Of a stretch of DNA of 64,000 nucleotides, positions 42,995 through 51,349 are shown one piece after another. Source of the stretch: PALSA-505 sp963702235 (GTDB lineage Bacteria; Actinomycetota; Actinomycetes; Streptosporangiales; Streptosporangiaceae); assembly GCA_963702235.1 (NCBI GenBank), contig CAVPBZ010000013.1, forward strand, positions 186,001 to 250,000. Reading direction: 5' to 3'. Made by a program: the position numbers and the translations under genes. Numbering within the stretch: position 1 is the stretch's first letter; every line of letters begins with the position of its first letter. The notes under the pieces are model-generated. The model made no database searches. It saw only the letters and a list, made by a program, of their open reading frames with translations, and was not told the DNA's origin.

Positions 42995-43519
42995 ATGGCT
43001 AAGAACCTGACCGCGACGCTGCGGACGAACTTGGGGTCTGTGCTCGTCCGGCTCTTTCCCGATCATGCGCCCAAGACGGTGCGGAACTTCACCGAACTCG
43101 CCGAGGGCCACCGTGAGTGGACGGATCCGACCACGGGAGCCACCAGCAAAGACCGGCTGTATGACGGGACCATCTTCCACCGGGTGATCCCCGACTTCAT
43201 GATCCAGGGCGGCGACCCGCTGGGCACCGGAAGGGGCGGCCCGGGGTACCAGTTCGCCGACGAGTTCCACCCCGACCTGACCTTCAACCGGCCGTACCTG
43301 CTCGCGATGGCGAACGCGGGACCAGGCACCAACGGGTCCCAGTTCTTCATCACCACCGTGCCGACCCCGCACCTCAACGGCAAGCACACCATCTTCGGTG
43401 AGGTCATCGAAGGCAGCGACGTGGTGGACCAGATCAGCCGGGTGCGGACCAGCCGCGGCGACCGTCCGGTCGAGGACGTGGTGCTCGAGTCCGTCCAGAT
43501 CACTGAGTCGCCAGAATAA
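42995..43519 (+). CDS. ppiA: Cyclophilin-type peptidyl-prolyl cis-trans isomerase
   Basis: The 174-residue single-domain product has FHRVIPDFMIQGGDP (catalytic Arg, Phe, Gln), then LLAMANAGPGTNGSQFFIT and HLNGKHTIFGEV. All active-site residues of cyclophilins are present. It catalyses Xaa-Pro isomerisation and is cytoplasmic, with no signal peptide. Rv0009 in M. tuberculosis occupies the same place. The rhomboid gene follows at 13 bp, so the two form an operon. Confidence 0.95.
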   Translation: MAKNLTATLRTNLGSVLVRLFPDHAPKTVRNFTELAEGHREWTDPTTGATSKDRLYDGTIFHRVIPDFMIQGGDPLGTGRGGPGYQFADEFHPDLTFNRPYLLAMANAGPGTNGSQFFITTVPTPHLNGKHTIFGEVIEGSDVVDQISRVRTSRGDRPVEDVVLESVQITESPE

Positions 43520-43532
43520 GCTTAAAAGGGAC

Positions 43533-44447
43533 ATGAGCAATCCCGGCCCCGGGCCGTCCGGCACGAGCAGCGAGCCGTCGGATGCCTCCGGCCCGCCTAC
43601 CTGCTTCAGGCATCCGGGCCGGGAGACATACGTGTCCTGCGTCCGCTGCGGGCGGCCTGCGTGCCCGGACTGCCTCCGCTCGGCGGCAGTAGGACAGCAG
43701 TGCGTCGAGTGCGTGCGGGCAGGAAATCAGGGCACACGGTCGGCCCGCGGGGTATTCGGAGGCCGCGCCGCTTCTCGCGGGGCCGTGGTGACCTGGACGC
43801 TCGTCGCCATCAACATCGTGCTCTACCTGGTCGAATGGGCCCGGCCGGGGCTGGCCAACAGCATGGAGATGCTCGGCCTGGGCAGGTTCACGCCCGGCGG
43901 CCCGCTGGTTGGCGTCGCGACCGGCCAGTGGTACCGGCTGATCACGTCGGCCTTCCTGCCGCCACCCGGCGTGAGCAACCTCGGCCCCTTCGACATCATC
44001 TTCAACATGTGGGCGCTGATCCTGGTGGGTCCCGCGCTGGAGCGGACCCTCGGCCCGGCCCGCTACCTCACCGTGTACCTGGTCAGCGCCGTCGGCGGAT
44101 CGGTGCTCTACTACTACCTCGCGCCGTTCAGCCAGCCCGCCCTCGGCGCGTCCGGTGCCATCTTCGGCCTGCTCGGTGCCTGGTTCGTGGTGTCGAAGCG
44201 GCTGGGCCTCGACAGCAGGTGGCTGGTCACCATCGTCGTGCTCAACCTCGGCTTCGACCTGTTCCTGCGGTCCCAGATCGCCTGGCAGGCGCACGTGGGC
44301 GGCCTCCTGGCCGGCGGCCTGCTGACCGCTGCCTTCGCCTACGCACCGCGCAAGCAGCGGGTCCTGGTGCAGGCCGGGGCCGCCATTGTCCTGCTGGGGC
44401 TGCTGGCGGTTGCCGTCCTCTTCCGCAGCCACCAGCTGGGCTACTAG
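43533..44447 (+). CDS. Rhomboid family intramembrane serine protease
   Basis: The 304-residue product has an N-terminal zinc-finger-like part (CFRHPGR, CVRCG, CPDC, CVEC at residues 24-60) and a six-helix rhomboid core with Ser207 in GASGAIFG and His254 in WQAHVGG. Both catalytic residues are intact. It cleaves single-pass proteins in the membrane; substrates are unknown. ATG 43533 follows AAAAGGG. It corresponds to the rhomboid gene beside crgA in Streptomyces. Confidence 0.93.
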   Translation: MSNPGPGPSGTSSEPSDASGPPTCFRHPGRETYVSCVRCGRPACPDCLRSAAVGQQCVECVRAGNQGTRSARGVFGGRAASRGAVVTWTLVAINIVLYLVEWARPGLANSMEMLGLGRFTPGGPLVGVATGQWYRLITSAFLPPPGVSNLGPFDIIFNMWALILVGPALERTLGPARYLTVYLVSAVGGSVLYYYLAPFSQPALGASGAIFGLLGAWFVVSKRLGLDSRWLVTIVVLNLGFDLFLRSQIAWQAHVGGLLAGGLLTAAFAYAPRKQRVLVQAGAAIVLLGLLAVAVLFRSHQLGY

Positions 44448-44504
44448 GCGTCACCCGGCGCACCAAGCCCGTGGCGTTCCCCGGTCCTCGGGGTGCGAAG
44501 TTGG

Positions 44505-44535
44505 TTTCCACAGGTTGTGGATAAGCATGTGGACT
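44505..44535. promoter_or_regulatory. Cluster of DnaA-box-like sequences
   Basis: TTGTGGATAA (44515-44524) contains the reverse complement of the consensus box TTATCCACA. TTTCCACA (44505-44512) and TGTGGACTA just after 44526 are near matches. They lie between convergent genes, so a promoter role is unlikely. A DnaA binding cluster outside oriC is inferred. Confidence 0.45.
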
Positions 44536-44612
44536 AAGTTACAGCGGTGTCATTTCCTGGCCCCGGAGCGGCGCCGGCGCGACACGAGAGGGCATCGTTC
44601 CAGGTCAGCCTG

Positions 44613-44861
44613 TTATCGCCATTTGGTGGACAGTGCGACGCCGAAGATGATGAAACCGAACCCCACGACCAGGTTCCAGTCGCCGAGCGTCCTCAGCCCG
44701 GGCACGCTCCCGCCGGTCACATAGAACACCGCGATCCAGGCCAGTCCGATCAGCAACGCGGCCAGCATCGTCGGGGCCAGCCAGGGCGGGCTGAACTTCG
44801 CCTTCGCCGTTCGCGGCGGAGGCGTGTAGACCGACTTCTTGCGGACACGGGACTTGGGCAC
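44613..44861 (-). CDS. crgA: Cell division protein CrgA
   Basis: The 82-residue product begins VPKSRVRKKSVYTPPPRTAK and has two transmembrane helices (LAPTMLAALLIGLAWIAVFYV and LVVGFGFIIFGVALSTKW) with a short outer loop. This is CrgA, a septum protein that recruits FtsZ/FtsI/PBPs and, in Streptomyces, holds back division in aerial hyphae. GTG at 44861 with AGGAG seven bases upstream fixes the start and excludes a longer frame. Confidence 0.93.
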   Translation of the reverse strand: MPKSRVRKKSVYTPPPRTAKAKFSPPWLAPTMLAALLIGLAWIAVFYVTGGSVPGLRTLGDWNLVVGFGFIIFGVALSTKWR

Positions 44862-45005
44862 GGTCGTCTCCTGTCGGCAGCGCACGCGGCACTGGCTGGG
44901 CGTTTCGCGACCAGCGTAGCCGCTTGCCGGGCATGCCTGGATGACCGTGGGCGAGATGGCCCGATCCGGTTCGGGGTGTCTCACTAATCGCTATCATCTG
45001 TAAGC

Positions 45006-45015
45006 GTTACGTAAC
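45006..45015. promoter_or_regulatory. Palindrome GTTACGTAAC before sortase
   Basis: A perfect 10-bp palindrome lies 20 bp upstream of the sortase ATG. GTTAC half-sites also occur upstream of the DUF6230 gene and two secreted paralogues. It may be a repressor site over the promoter. Confidence 0.35.
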
Positions 45016-45035
45016 CGGCTAAGGAATCCGAGACG

Positions 45036-45734
45036 ATGATGCGAACCCTGATCCGCGGCTTCGGCGAGCTCTGTCTCACCGTCGGCGTCATCCTGCTGCT
45101 CTTCATCGCCTACCTGTTCTGGGGCACGGCCTGGCAGGCCAGCAACGCTCAGCACGCCTTCGCCAGCCAGCTGAACAGGCAGTGGGCACAGTCGGGATCG
45201 TCGTCCCGCCCCTTCGACCCGCGGCCCGACGCGCTGCACCTGGTGACCGGGCAGCCGTTCGCGTTCATCCGGATTCCCGCGTTCGGAAAGAGCTGGCGAT
45301 TCACCATCATTCAGGGAACGACCCTGGCCCAGCTGAACGTCAGTCCCGGTCATGTGCCCGGCACGCAACTGCCCGGCCAGCTGGGCAACTTCGCCGTGGC
45401 CGGGCACCGGGTCACCGCGGGCAACCCGTTCTGGAGCGAGCCCTCGCTGAAGAACGGCGATCTCATCTACGTCGAGACCCAGGCGAACACCTATACCTAC
45501 CGGGTCGTCGGCAAGCGGTGGGTGGCGCCCACCGATCTCAGCGTGCTCGATGCGGTGCCCGGGCACCCGCACGCGCAGCCCACCCAGCGCCTGATCACGC
45601 TGATCACCTGTGACCCGGCCTGGACCGGAACGCATCGCGTGATCGTGACCGGGGTCCTGGTCCGCGCGCAGCCCCGGGCCCAGACCATCGCGCGGCACGT
45701 CACAGGATCAGCCCGTCCGGGGACGGCGCGCTAG
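45036..45734 (+). CDS. Class E sortase
   Basis: The 232-residue product has an N-terminal membrane anchor (LCLTVGVILLLFIAYLFWG) and the sortase barrel with His124 (AGHRVT), Cys192 (ITLITCDPAW) and Arg201 (THRVIVTG), the complete catalytic triad. Class E sortases link LAXTG-type proteins to peptidoglycan in high-GC actinobacteria. No sorting-signal substrate is apparent in this window. The first ATG (45036) precedes the helix correctly. It corresponds to the sortase gene between crgA and pknB in Streptomyces. Confidence 0.92.
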   Translation: MMRTLIRGFGELCLTVGVILLLFIAYLFWGTAWQASNAQHAFASQLNRQWAQSGSSSRPFDPRPDALHLVTGQPFAFIRIPAFGKSWRFTIIQGTTLAQLNVSPGHVPGTQLPGQLGNFAVAGHRVTAGNPFWSEPSLKNGDLIYVETQANTYTYRVVGKRWVAPTDLSVLDAVPGHPHAQPTQRLITLITCDPAWTGTHRVIVTGVLVRAQPRAQTIARHVTGSARPGTAR

Positions 45735-45786
45735 CGGACTACCGGGCACAGCCGGACGGGGTCGGATCAGAGGGAGGAGGCGCGGC

Positions 45787-45936
45787 ATGTACGAATGGAT
45801 CTGGCGGCGGCTCCCGGCCGGTGCGCCGGGCGGCAGGATTGTGTGGATGACGCTGATCGTCGTTGCGGCGCTCGCGCTGCTGTGGTTCCTCGTGTTCCCG
45901 TGGGCGACGGTGCACCTGCCGATCGACCAGGCATAG
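45787..45936 (+). CDS. Small single-pass membrane protein
   Basis: A 49-residue product: MYEWIWRRLPAGAPGG, a helix IVWMTLIVVAALALLWFLVF and a short tail PWATVHLPIDQA. GGGAGGAGG lies seven bases before the ATG, a strong start. It follows the sortase by 52 bp. Peptides of this type follow sortases in related actinomycetes; the role is unknown. Confidence 0.82.
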   Translation: MYEWIWRRLPAGAPGGRIVWMTLIVVAALALLWFLVFPWATVHLPIDQA

Positions 45937-45968
45937 CTGACCGCGAGGTACCCGGGCGTTGTCGACCG

Positions 45969-46018
45969 TGATCACGAAGCTTTGTGCGTGCTGGCACGCG
46001 CAAAACTCTTCGTGATCA
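45969..46018. terminator. Long inverted repeat between convergent genes
   Basis: TGATCACGAAG on the left and CTTCGTGATCA on the right frame imperfect GC-rich inner arms, for about 23 paired bases per arm around a 2-base loop. It lies between the small membrane gene and the leftward mce operon end. It probably terminates both; it may also be a member of a dispersed palindrome family. Confidence 0.65.
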
Positions 46019-46024
46019 TGGTGT

Positions 46025-47044
46025 TTACCCGGCCGCGCTGAACGTGTCGATGTGCGCGATCTTCCACCGGCCGCCCTGGTACACCGCGTTCACCGCGAAC
46101 ATGGCGCCGGCGTCGGTTGTCTTGTGCGCGGAGCCTGCGGTGTCCTGCTGGTTGGCGAAGACCAGCACCCGGGCCTGATTGCCGATCAGGTACTCGACGC
46201 CGCTGTTGGTGACGGTCGTGGTCAGGACGAGCTTCTCCTTAGGCGCGTCCTGCCGCACGAGCTTGAACAGGGTGTTGTACTGTCCCTTGGCCTTGCCGGT
46301 CAGCACGGCCGCCGCGGCCTGGCTGGTCTTGGCGGTGTCGGCGTAGTTGTAGGAGAAGATCGTGTTCACCGCGCTGGTGATCTGCTGGGTGACCTGACTG
46401 GTGGCCGCGGGATTGGTCAGCGCAACGTTAGACGTGTCCACGCCGCTGGTGACCCTGCTGGCCTGCAGGGCGAACCACACGGCGAGCCCGCCGAGGATCA
46501 CCGCGAGTACCCCGAGGCAGGCGGGCAGCAGCAGCGGACTGCGCCCCGCGGCGCCGGCGTCGTTCCCGGCGTCCGCGCTAGTGGCAGGCTCATCGTCTGC
46601 GTCCTCGGCGGTCTCGCCGCCGGGAAGCTCGCCGGCCGCCGTTTCGGCAGCAGTCGCAGCAGCCGTCGCTGGCCCGTCCGTGGCCAGGCTGCCGGCTGGC
46701 GCTTCGTCCGTGGCCAGGTCGCCGGTCGCCGCTTCGTCCGCGACGGCGACCTCGGCCTGCGGCTCCGCCTCGGTCAGCGCCTCGTCTGTCAGCTCGCCGG
46801 CCGCCGCCTGGCCTGTGACGACGTCCTCGGCCGGCAGTTCGTCCGTGATCAGTTCGTCGGCCGGTGCCCCGGTGGCCGGTGCCCCGTTTCCGTGCTTCCC
46901 GTTTTCCGGTGCCTCAGTGACCGGCAAGTCCGCGGCCGGCGTGCTGCGCGGGCGTGCCGTCCGGGGCAGCCGAACGCGGGTGGCCGGCTGGACCGGACGG
47001 CGCCGCCGCGGCGGTGGCGTGCGTGAATCTCCCTTGGCGGTCAC
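46025..47044 (-). CDS. Mce-associated membrane protein with long acidic N-terminus
   Basis: The 339-residue product has a 170-residue Ala/Glu/Asp-rich disordered cytoplasmic part with repeats (ATDEAPAGSLATDGPATA), one transmembrane helix (LLPACLGVLAVILGGLAVWFAL), and an outer alpha/beta domain (VTQQITSAVNTIFSYNYADTAKT, GGRWKIAHIDTFSA), the Mce-associated fold. It is the last gene of the operon and overlaps its upstream neighbour by four bases. Such proteins stabilise Mce transporters in mycobacteria. Confidence 0.85.
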   Translation of the reverse strand: MTAKGDSRTPPPRRRRPVQPATRVRLPRTARPRSTPAADLPVTEAPENGKHGNGAPATGAPADELITDELPAEDVVTGQAAAGELTDEALTEAEPQAEVAVADEAATGDLATDEAPAGSLATDGPATAAATAAETAAGELPGGETAEDADDEPATSADAGNDAGAAGRSPLLLPACLGVLAVILGGLAVWFALQASRVTSGVDTSNVALTNPAATSQVTQQITSAVNTIFSYNYADTAKTSQAAAAVLTGKAKGQYNTLFKLVRQDAPKEKLVLTTTVTNSGVEYLIGNQARVLVFANQQDTAGSAHKTTDAGAMFAVNAVYQGGRWKIAHIDTFSAAG

Positions 47045-47634
47045 GGCGTCGCCCCCTGTCCGGTGGCCGCCCCGGCGGTGCCGACCGGCACCTGGCCGAG
47101 CGCGCTCAGCTTCCAGCCCTGGCTGGTCTGCTGCAGCGAGCCCGCGAGCCGGGACTGCTTCGTGGTGGCCTGGCCCGTCGGCGGCTTCACCGTGATCTGC
47201 ACCGCGACGATGATGCTGGCCGTGCGGGCCTGCGGGTTCAGCGAGGTGAGCGCGGCGTCGAGAACGGTCGCGGTCGTGACGGTCTTAGCCTTGCGGACCG
47301 CCTGCTCGAACTGGGCCTGGCCCCTGGTGATCTCGGCGTGCAGCGTCCCGGTCGAGGACGACTGCCACAGGCCCAGGCCCTGGCTGAGGTGCCGGTAATC
47401 CAGGGTGTTGAAGTTCAGCACCGCCTGTTCGCCCTGCTGCAGAACCTGGTCGCGGAGGCGTGCGCTAGCCACCGTGCCCGAGTGCCCGGCGTGGTACCAG
47501 GACCAGCCGAACCAGCCCGCGCACCCCGCGGCGATGACGACGAGCGTGATCGCCACGGCGAGCAGCGGGCTCGACAGCCGGAAAGCGCGCGTCGTTACCA
47601 CCTGTCCCGATGTTCCGAGCTCGGCCGCGTCCAC
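47041..47634 (-). CDS. Mce-associated membrane protein
   Basis: The 197-residue product has one N-terminal helix (PLLAVAITLVVIAAGCAGWFGW) and a domain like the previous one: VLQQGEQAVLNFNTLDYRHLSQGL, TVTTATVLDAALTSLNP, SQGWKLSALGQV. It overlaps the next gene by four bases and lies one base after mceF. It probably acts in the periplasmic space with the Mce complex. Confidence 0.85.
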   Translation of the reverse strand: MDAAELGTSGQVVTTRAFRLSSPLLAVAITLVVIAAGCAGWFGWSWYHAGHSGTVASARLRDQVLQQGEQAVLNFNTLDYRHLSQGLGLWQSSSTGTLHAEITRGQAQFEQAVRKAKTVTTATVLDAALTSLNPQARTASIIVAVQITVKPPTGQATTKQSRLAGSLQQTSQGWKLSALGQVPVGTAGAATGQGATP

Positions 47635-47635
47635 G

Positions 47636-48865
47636 TCAGGGCGTCAGCCCCAGCAGCCGGCTCATGTCCGCAGTCTCAGACGGTAGCGCGGCCGAGCCAG
47701 TGCTGCGTGCACCGGACGTGGTCGCGCCGACCGGAGCGGCCGGCGGCACCCCGCCGCCGGATGGCGCGTTCGCCGATCCGCGGACATCCACCCCGCTGCT
47801 GGGCGGAAGGGTACAGCTCGCGCCGGTGTTCAGCGGCGGCCCCGGCGAGGTGTCCAGGCCGTTGCGGTACACCGTGCCGCCGTAGCCGGAAGTGCAGGGG
47901 ATCGGGGTGAAGAAGGTCAGCGCCAGCCCGAAGTTGGCGCCGTGGCTGTTGATCACCGTCGAGCCCGCCGCGACCGCGGCAGGCAGCGCGGACAGTATCT
48001 CCTGCACGGCCGGCTGCCTGGTGAGGGTTACGTCCGAGACGGTGAGCAGGTTGGCGATCACCGAGCTGAGGCCGAAGTTGTTGTCCCGCAGCAGCCCGGC
48101 GACCTGCAGTGCCGCCGCCGGCGTGTTGACGATCAGCCTGCGCAGGTCGGCGTCCGAGCTGTCCAGCTGGCCGGCGAGCAGCGCGGCGCTGCGGCCGAAC
48201 GACTGGATCGCCGCGCTGTCGGCCGCCTGGGTGGCGAGCACGGTCTGGCCGTCGCCGATGAGCTTGCTGGTCTGCGGGATGTCCGCGCTCGCGGCCTGGG
48301 TCAGGGTGCTGCTCGTGTCCAGCAGCACCTGCAGGTTGGGCCCCTGGCCCTGGAACGCGTTGCCGAGCTCGTTCACCAGCACCCGCAGGTTCTGCTGGGG
48401 TACGGAGGTGACCAGGCCGTTGATGCTGCTGAGCACGCTGGTGATCGGCGGCGGAATCTGCGTGTTGCGCTCCGGGATCACCGACCCCTTGGTGAGGTAG
48501 GGGCCGCTGTTGGCCTGCGGGCGCAGGTTGACGTACTCCTCGCCGACCGCGGACAGGTCGGCGACCGTGGCCTGCAGGCCGGACGACGGTATCTTCGGCG
48601 CCGAGTTGCTGAGGTTGAGCTCGACCACGATGCCGTTCGGGGTCAGGCCCATGCTGCCGACCCGGCCGACGGATACCCCGCGGTACGTCACGTCCGCGTT
48701 GGCGAACAGGCCGCCAGCGTTCGGCAAATTCATTTTTACGGTGTAATACCCGGTCAGCCCGACGTACCGGCCCAGGTTGGCGTAGTGGACCGCGGTGAAC
48801 GCGAGTATGACCACGGCGAGCACCGCGAACGCGACCAGCTTGATCTTGGTACCGACGGTGAGCAT
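47636..48865 (-). CDS. mceF: MCE family protein (MceF position)
   Basis: The 409-residue product has an N-terminal membrane helix (IKLVAFAVLAVVILAFTAVHYANL), the MlaD/MCE domain (YYTVKMNLPNAGGLFANADVTYRGVSVGRVGSMGL), a long helical region and a Pro-rich, Gly-rich C-terminal tail. Six such proteins form the substrate tunnel of Mce transporters. It is the last of the six and overlaps mceE by one base (TGATG). Confidence 0.9.
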   Translation of the reverse strand: MLTVGTKIKLVAFAVLAVVILAFTAVHYANLGRYVGLTGYYTVKMNLPNAGGLFANADVTYRGVSVGRVGSMGLTPNGIVVELNLSNSAPKIPSSGLQATVADLSAVGEEYVNLRPQANSGPYLTKGSVIPERNTQIPPPITSVLSSINGLVTSVPQQNLRVLVNELGNAFQGQGPNLQVLLDTSSTLTQAASADIPQTSKLIGDGQTVLATQAADSAAIQSFGRSAALLAGQLDSSDADLRRLIVNTPAAALQVAGLLRDNNFGLSSVIANLLTVSDVTLTRQPAVQEILSALPAAVAAGSTVINSHGANFGLALTFFTPIPCTSGYGGTVYRNGLDTSPGPPLNTGASCTLPPSSGVDVRGSANAPSGGGVPPAAPVGATTSGARSTGSAALPSETADMSRLLGLTP

Positions 48866-50049
48866 CAGCCCGCCCCTCCCGGCTTGCTGCCGCTCGATGA
48901 GCTGGACGATGAGCCGGACGGCGAGGCGGCCGGCGTGGATGAGGCGGCCGGCGTGGCCGGAACGGTGGTGGCGCCGATCGCGGGCAGCGGCAGCAGGGTC
49001 CCCCCGGCCGCGCCGCCCTTCGACTTACCCGGCCTGACCGGCGGGATGATCGTGGTGCCGGGTGCCGCGGTGACCGACAGGAAGATGTTCAGGTAGTCGC
49101 CCTTGATGTCCTTGAGCACCTGGTCGGTGAACGGGTAGGTGAGCAGCACCTGCAGGGACTGCGGCAGCGCCTGGCCGGCGTTGGCCAGCTGCTGCAGCGT
49201 CGGCGCGAGCGCCTGCAGGCTGGCCACCATGTCCGTCTTGCTCTTGTTGATCGTGTCCACCGCGACGCCGGACAGCGTGTGCAGCGAGTTCAGCAGCGTG
49301 ACCAGCTGGTTGCGCTGGTCGGCGAGCACCCGCAGCCCGGGCGTCAGGTTGTCCAGCACGTTGCCGATCTGCTGGTTGCGGGCGCGCAGCGTGCCGGACA
49401 GCTGGCTGAGCCCGTCCAGCGCCGCGGTGATGTCGCCGCGGTGCGCGTTGAGGTTGGTCGCCAGGTCGTTGATCTGCGACAGTACCGACCGGATCTGCGA
49501 TTCGTTGCCGTTCAGCGCGGCGTTGAGCTGGGTGTCGATCGTGTGCAGCTGGGCGATGCCGCCGCCGTTCAGCAGCATGGACAGCGCGCCGAGCACCTCC
49601 TCGACCGTGGCGTTGCCGGTGGTGCGCGCGAGCGGGATCATCGCGTGGTTGGCCAGTCGCCCCTGGGCGATCCCGGCCGGCGGCGCGCTGAGCTCGATGT
49701 ACCACTCACCGAGCAGGCTGGACTGGCGGAGCGCGGCGTCCGCGTTGGCCGGCAGGTGCACGTCGCCGTTGATGACCATCGTGACGGTCGCGGTCCAGCT
49801 GTGCGCAGGCAGGCTGATGCTGGAAACCCGGCCGACCGCCACGTCGTTGACCCGCACCGCGGACTGCGGCACCAGGTCGACCACGTTGCTGAACTGCGCG
49901 GTCACCGTGTACGGGTGATTGCCGAGGCTGGCGCCGCCGGGCAGCGGCAGGCTGTAGATGCCGTTGAACCCGCCGGTGCTGCAGCCGGCCGCCAGCAGCG
50001 CGAGAGCGGCGGCGGCCGCCGTGGTCCCGGTTACCGCCCGTTTCCTCAT
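48865..50049 (-). CDS. mceE: MCE family lipoprotein (MceE position)
   Basis: The 394-residue product has a lipoprotein signal (AAAALALLAAGCSTGG, lipobox LAAGC), the MCE domain (YTVTAQFSNVVDLVPQSAVRVNDVAVGRVSSI) and a helical part. MceE proteins are typically lipoproteins, which identifies the position. The C-terminal tail is Ser/Gly-rich. The ATG at 50049 lies 7 bp after mceD ends. Confidence 0.92.
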   Translation of the reverse strand: MRKRAVTGTTAAAAALALLAAGCSTGGFNGIYSLPLPGGASLGNHPYTVTAQFSNVVDLVPQSAVRVNDVAVGRVSSISLPAHSWTATVTMVINGDVHLPANADAALRQSSLLGEWYIELSAPPAGIAQGRLANHAMIPLARTTGNATVEEVLGALSMLLNGGGIAQLHTIDTQLNAALNGNESQIRSVLSQINDLATNLNAHRGDITAALDGLSQLSGTLRARNQQIGNVLDNLTPGLRVLADQRNQLVTLLNSLHTLSGVAVDTINKSKTDMVASLQALAPTLQQLANAGQALPQSLQVLLTYPFTDQVLKDIKGDYLNIFLSVTAAPGTTIIPPVRPGKSKGGAAGGTLLPLPAIGATTVPATPAASSTPAASPSGSSSSSSSGSKPGGAG

Positions 50050-50056
50050 CCCGCCG

Positions 50057-51349
50057 TCACCTCCCGGTTCCCCGAACGGCGCTGCCCGACCCGTACACGG
50101 GACCGACGGCGGGCAGCGGCAGGGGAGGCAGCGAGGTCTGCTGTGACGGCGACAACGGGACCAGCGCGGCGGCGGCCGCGGACTGCTGCCGGCGGCAGAG
50201 CGAGCCGAGCGGCGACGCGGCGCTGCCGCCCGCCCCCCTGGCCGCCTCGCAGAACGGGTTGACCGGCACCGAGCCCGCCGGGACGGCGCCGGCCCGGGAA
50301 CTGCCGCCCCGGGTGCCGGCGGCCGGTCCGCTCTGCGCCGCTGTCCCGCCCAGCTTGGTCTCCAGCTCCAGCAGGTTGCCGCGGCCGTTCAGCGTCTGGT
50401 GCAGCGGGTCGTAGGCGCCGAGCACGTTGTCCACGGCGAGCGGCGCGTAGTTGACCGCCTGGGCCAGCGAGGCCCGCTCGTTGACCAGGATCTTGGTGAT
50501 GCTGGCGAGCTTGGTCACGTTGGACGTGATCAGGCTGCGGTTGTTGGCGATGAACGACTGCACCTGGCCGAGCGCGGTAGACAGCTGGCTCAGCGCCCCG
50601 GCCAGAGCCTGCCGGTCGTTGGCCAGGAAGCCGGTCACCTGGGCCAGCTGCTGCTGGGCCAGGATCACCTGGCTGTTGTTGTCCTTCAGCATCGTGGTGA
50701 ACTGCTGCAGGTTGTTGATCGTGGCGAAGAAGTTGTCCCGCGACCCGGACAGCGTCCGGGTGGCCTGTCCGAGCTGGGTGATCATGTTGTTGAAGTCCTT
50801 GCCGTTGGTGCCGGCGAGGTTGGCGGCGCCCGTGTTGATCACGTCGGACAGCGCCCCGTGCTTGTTGACCCCGTTCGGGCCGAGGTCGGTGGCGAGCTTG
50901 GTCAGGCTGGCGTAGAGCTGGTCTACCTCCACCGGGGTGGCCGTGCGGCTGGCCGGTATCACCGCGTTGCTGGCCAGCTGCGGGCCCGAGGTGTACGGCG
51001 GGGTGAGCTGGATGTACCGGTCGGAGACCACGCTCGCCGCGACGACGACGGCGTCGGCCCTGGCCGGCACCGGCACGCCGCTGTTGATCGTCATCGTGAC
51101 CTTGACCTGCTTGCCCTCCGGCTGCACTGAGTCGATCGTGCCGACCTGGACGCCGAGTATCCGGACCGTGGATCCCGGGTACACGCCGATCGCCTCGCTG
51201 AAGTACGCGGTGATCTGGCTGTCCTGGCCGCCCGACGTGAGCACCAGGCCGGCCGAGATGAGCGCGATGATCGCGGCTACCGCGACGATGACGGTGACCC
51301 TGGCCCGCCTGGTCGCCGGGGCCAGCCGGCCGCGCAGGTTGCCGAGCAT
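50057..51349 (-). CDS. mceD: MCE family protein (MceD position)
   Basis: The product of about 430 residues begins MLGNLRGRLAPATRRARVTV with a helix (VAVAAIIALISAGLVLTS), then the MCE domain (QITAYFSEAIGVYPGSTVRILGVQVGTIDSV) and coiled helical segments. ATG at 51349 shares a base with the mceC stop (TGATG), better than a frame extension upstream. A low-complexity SPSQQTSLPPLPLPAVG tail closes the protein. Confidence 0.9.
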   Translation of the reverse strand: MLGNLRGRLAPATRRARVTVIVAVAAIIALISAGLVLTSGGQDSQITAYFSEAIGVYPGSTVRILGVQVGTIDSVQPEGKQVKVTMTINSGVPVPARADAVVVAASVVSDRYIQLTPPYTSGPQLASNAVIPASRTATPVEVDQLYASLTKLATDLGPNGVNKHGALSDVINTGAANLAGTNGKDFNNMITQLGQATRTLSGSRDNFFATINNLQQFTTMLKDNNSQVILAQQQLAQVTGFLANDRQALAGALSQLSTALGQVQSFIANNRSLITSNVTKLASITKILVNERASLAQAVNYAPLAVDNVLGAYDPLHQTLNGRGNLLELETKLGGTAAQSGPAAGTRGGSSRAGAVPAGSVPVNPFCEAARGAGGSAASPLGSLCRRQQSAAAAALVPLSPSQQTSLPPLPLPAVGPVYGSGSAVRGTGR

